From the NCBI GenBank assembly GCA_023015935.1, contig JALKAY010000001.1, positions 310,874 through 374,873 on the forward strand: a DNA stretch of 64,000 bases, written 5' to 3'. This DNA comes from Flavobacteriaceae bacterium F08102 (GTDB taxonomy: Bacteria; Bacteroidota; Bacteroidia; Flavobacteriales; Flavobacteriaceae). The translations under genes were made by a program, and so were the position numbers. Shown here one piece after another: positions 62,893 to 64,000 of the stretch. Numbering within the stretch: position 1 is the stretch's first letter; every line of letters starts with the position of its first letter. The notes beneath the pieces were generated by a model, which ran no database searches, was not told the DNA's origin, and saw only the letters and a list, made by a program, of their open reading frames with translations.

Positions 62893-64000
62893 TTGGATAT
62901 TCAACTGGTCATTATCTTTTTATCTATCCTCTTATCCGCATTTTTCTCCGGTATGGAGATTGCATTTGTTTCGGCGAACAAAATGCATATTGAATTAGAA
63001 AAGAAAAAAGGCACCATTTTAGCCAAAACCCTTTCGAGGCTTACTGGAAACCCATCCAAATTCATCACCACCATGCTCGTGGGCAACAATATAGCGCTTG
63101 TTGTGTATGGCTATTTTATGGGTGATTTATTAATGCCATTTATTAGTCCTTACTTAACAAATCCGTTTTTATCTTTGTTGATTCAAACGATCATTTCTAC
63201 CTTACTGATTTTAATTACTGCAGAATTCTTACCTAAAGCCCTTTTTAGAATCTATGCTAATGAAACATTAAAACTATTCGCAATACCCGCATACATATTC
63301 TACTTACTTTTTTACTTTATAACAGCTTTTATCATATTAATTTCCGATTTTATTTTAAAATTCTTCTTTAACACCAAAGAAGACAATGTTCAAATTGCTT
63401 TTACCAAAGCAGAACTAGGCCATTATATTACTGAACAATTAGAAACAAGTACAGAAGAGGAGGTAGACTCAGAAATTCAAATCTTTCAAAATGCATTAGA
63501 GTTTCACAATGTTAGAGCGCGCGAAGCAATGATTCCTAGAACGGATGTTGTTGCTGTTGAATTACATACCTCAATAAAACAACTCAAACTCTTATTTATT
63601 GAAACTGGTTTGTCTAAAATAATGGTTTATAGAGAATCCATCGATGAAATTATTGGATATGTACATGTTTTTGAACTTTTGAAAAACCCAAAAAATATCA
63701 AATCTATCCTCTTACCCATTGAAATAGTTCCTGAAACAATGATGATTAATGATATTTTAAATGGGCTCACCAAAAAACAAAAAAGTGTGGCTATCGTAAT
63801 TGATGAGTATGGGGGGACTTCTGGACTGATAACAATTGAAGATATTATAGAAGAACTTTTTGGAGATATAGAAGACGAACACGACACCATCGAACTATTA
63901 GAACAACAGCTTAGTGACACCGAATTTGAATTTTCGTCACGTTTAGAAGTTGATTACATCAACGAAACATATCATTTAGATTTACCTGAAAGTGATGCTT
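62893..64000 (+). CDS. CNNM/CorC-type hemolysin-family protein (partial)
   Basis: At least 369 residues; the gene leaves the window. The start is TTG: it is preceded in frame by a stop, and the nearest ATG (62953) would remove the first helix. N-terminal CNNM domain with about four helices (SILLSAFFSGMEIAFVSANK, TMLVGNNIALVVYGYFMG, EFLPKALFRIYANE). Paired CBS domains from near residue 215 (VRAREAMIPRTDVVAVEL, VAIVIDEYGGTSGLITIEDIIEELFGDIEDEHD). The start of the CorC_HlyC domain is visible at the edge. Proteins of this type handle Mg2+ or other cations; in flavobacteria a gliding-related member (GldE) has the same architecture and cannot be excluded. Confidence 0.93.
   Translation, partial: MDIQLVIIFLSILLSAFFSGMEIAFVSANKMHIELEKKKGTILAKTLSRLTGNPSKFITTMLVGNNIALVVYGYFMGDLLMPFISPYLTNPFLSLLIQTIISTLLILITAEFLPKALFRIYANETLKLFAIPAYIFYLLFYFITAFIILISDFILKFFFNTKEDNVQIAFTKAELGHYITEQLETSTEEEVDSEIQIFQNALEFHNVRAREAMIPRTDVVAVELHTSIKQLKLLFIETGLSKIMVYRESIDEIIGYVHVFELLKNPKNIKSILLPIEIVPETMMINDILNGLTKKQKSVAIVIDEYGGTSGLITIEDIIEELFGDIEDEHDTIELLEQQLSDTEFEFSSRLEVDYINETYHLDLPESDA

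Overview
The window looks like a chromosomal segment of a marine-type member of the Flavobacteriaceae (Bacteroidota). The DNA is AT-rich. Recognisable promoters carry the Bacteroidota -7 box TAnnTTTG, usually with TTG or TTTG about 20 bases upstream. Good Shine-Dalgarno sequences are scarce. The gene content is flavobacterial: a fused SecDF, gyrB followed by mdh, prs-rplY-pth, DUF4270 beside a short GT5 protein and panC-panD, and a mevalonate (not MEP) isoprenoid route. Many secreted proteins belong to families found mainly in this phylum (DUF2911, DUF2807, DUF4412, DUF4270, DUF6340). I found no rRNA operon, prophage, insertion sequence, integrase or CRISPR array.

Layout. 1-5730: the 5' part of leuS, two DUF2911 proteins around a secreted amidohydrolase, and asnB. 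5959-8823: a DUF2807 protein and an OmpR-type two-component system. 8824-9965: a gene-poor stretch with three copies of one promoter/operator unit, a broken PepSY-like gene, a 37-codon mini-gene and repeated hairpin tails. 9966-17300: gyrB, mdh, a DUF4412 protein, an M61 peptidase and fhs. 17467-26844: secDF, a fused hpt-adk gene, a four-helix-bundle protein, obgE, a DUF6340 lipoprotein, ywbE, an overlooked 49-codon membrane peptide and lepA. 27150-35915: a cation/proton antiporter, a glycosyltransferase/metallophosphoesterase pair, a deoxynucleoside kinase, and membrane plus soluble pyrophosphatases. 36200-43328: tRNA-Leu, prs, rplY, pth, glmS, DUF4270 and a GT5 protein. 43437-47749: panC, panD, a flippase-like membrane protein, a GYDIA-type GHMP kinase and a BaiN-like flavoprotein. 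47812-51076: an outer-membrane protein and an arsenic resistance operon. 51186-56911: mvaD, a MORN-repeat protein, mevalonate kinase, a UbiA prenyltransferase, a nitrilase and a pseudouridine synthase. 56990-64000: tRNA-Phe, coaX, an outer-membrane protein, two paralogous TPR proteins, lptC, a small membrane protein and the start of a CNNM/CBS protein.

How the genes work together. Several blocks are coherent. Three GHMP-fold enzymes (45615, 51186, 53110) fit the mevalonate-to-isopentenyl diphosphate route, and the UbiA enzyme would use the resulting prenyl chains. The arsR-DUF6428-acr3-arsC operon lies between two of these GHMP genes, which suggests it was inserted there. panC, panD and coaX supply coenzyme A synthesis. 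hpt-adk, prs and the nucleoside kinase serve nucleotide salvage. The two pyrophosphatases sit side by side.

The most unusual part is 8824-9787. Three near-identical operator/promoter units, each with a 7-bp direct repeat at 11-bp period next to a -7 box, lie just downstream of an OmpR-family regulator. They drive small transcripts that are partly decayed or non-coding. This looks like a local regulon of that two-component system.
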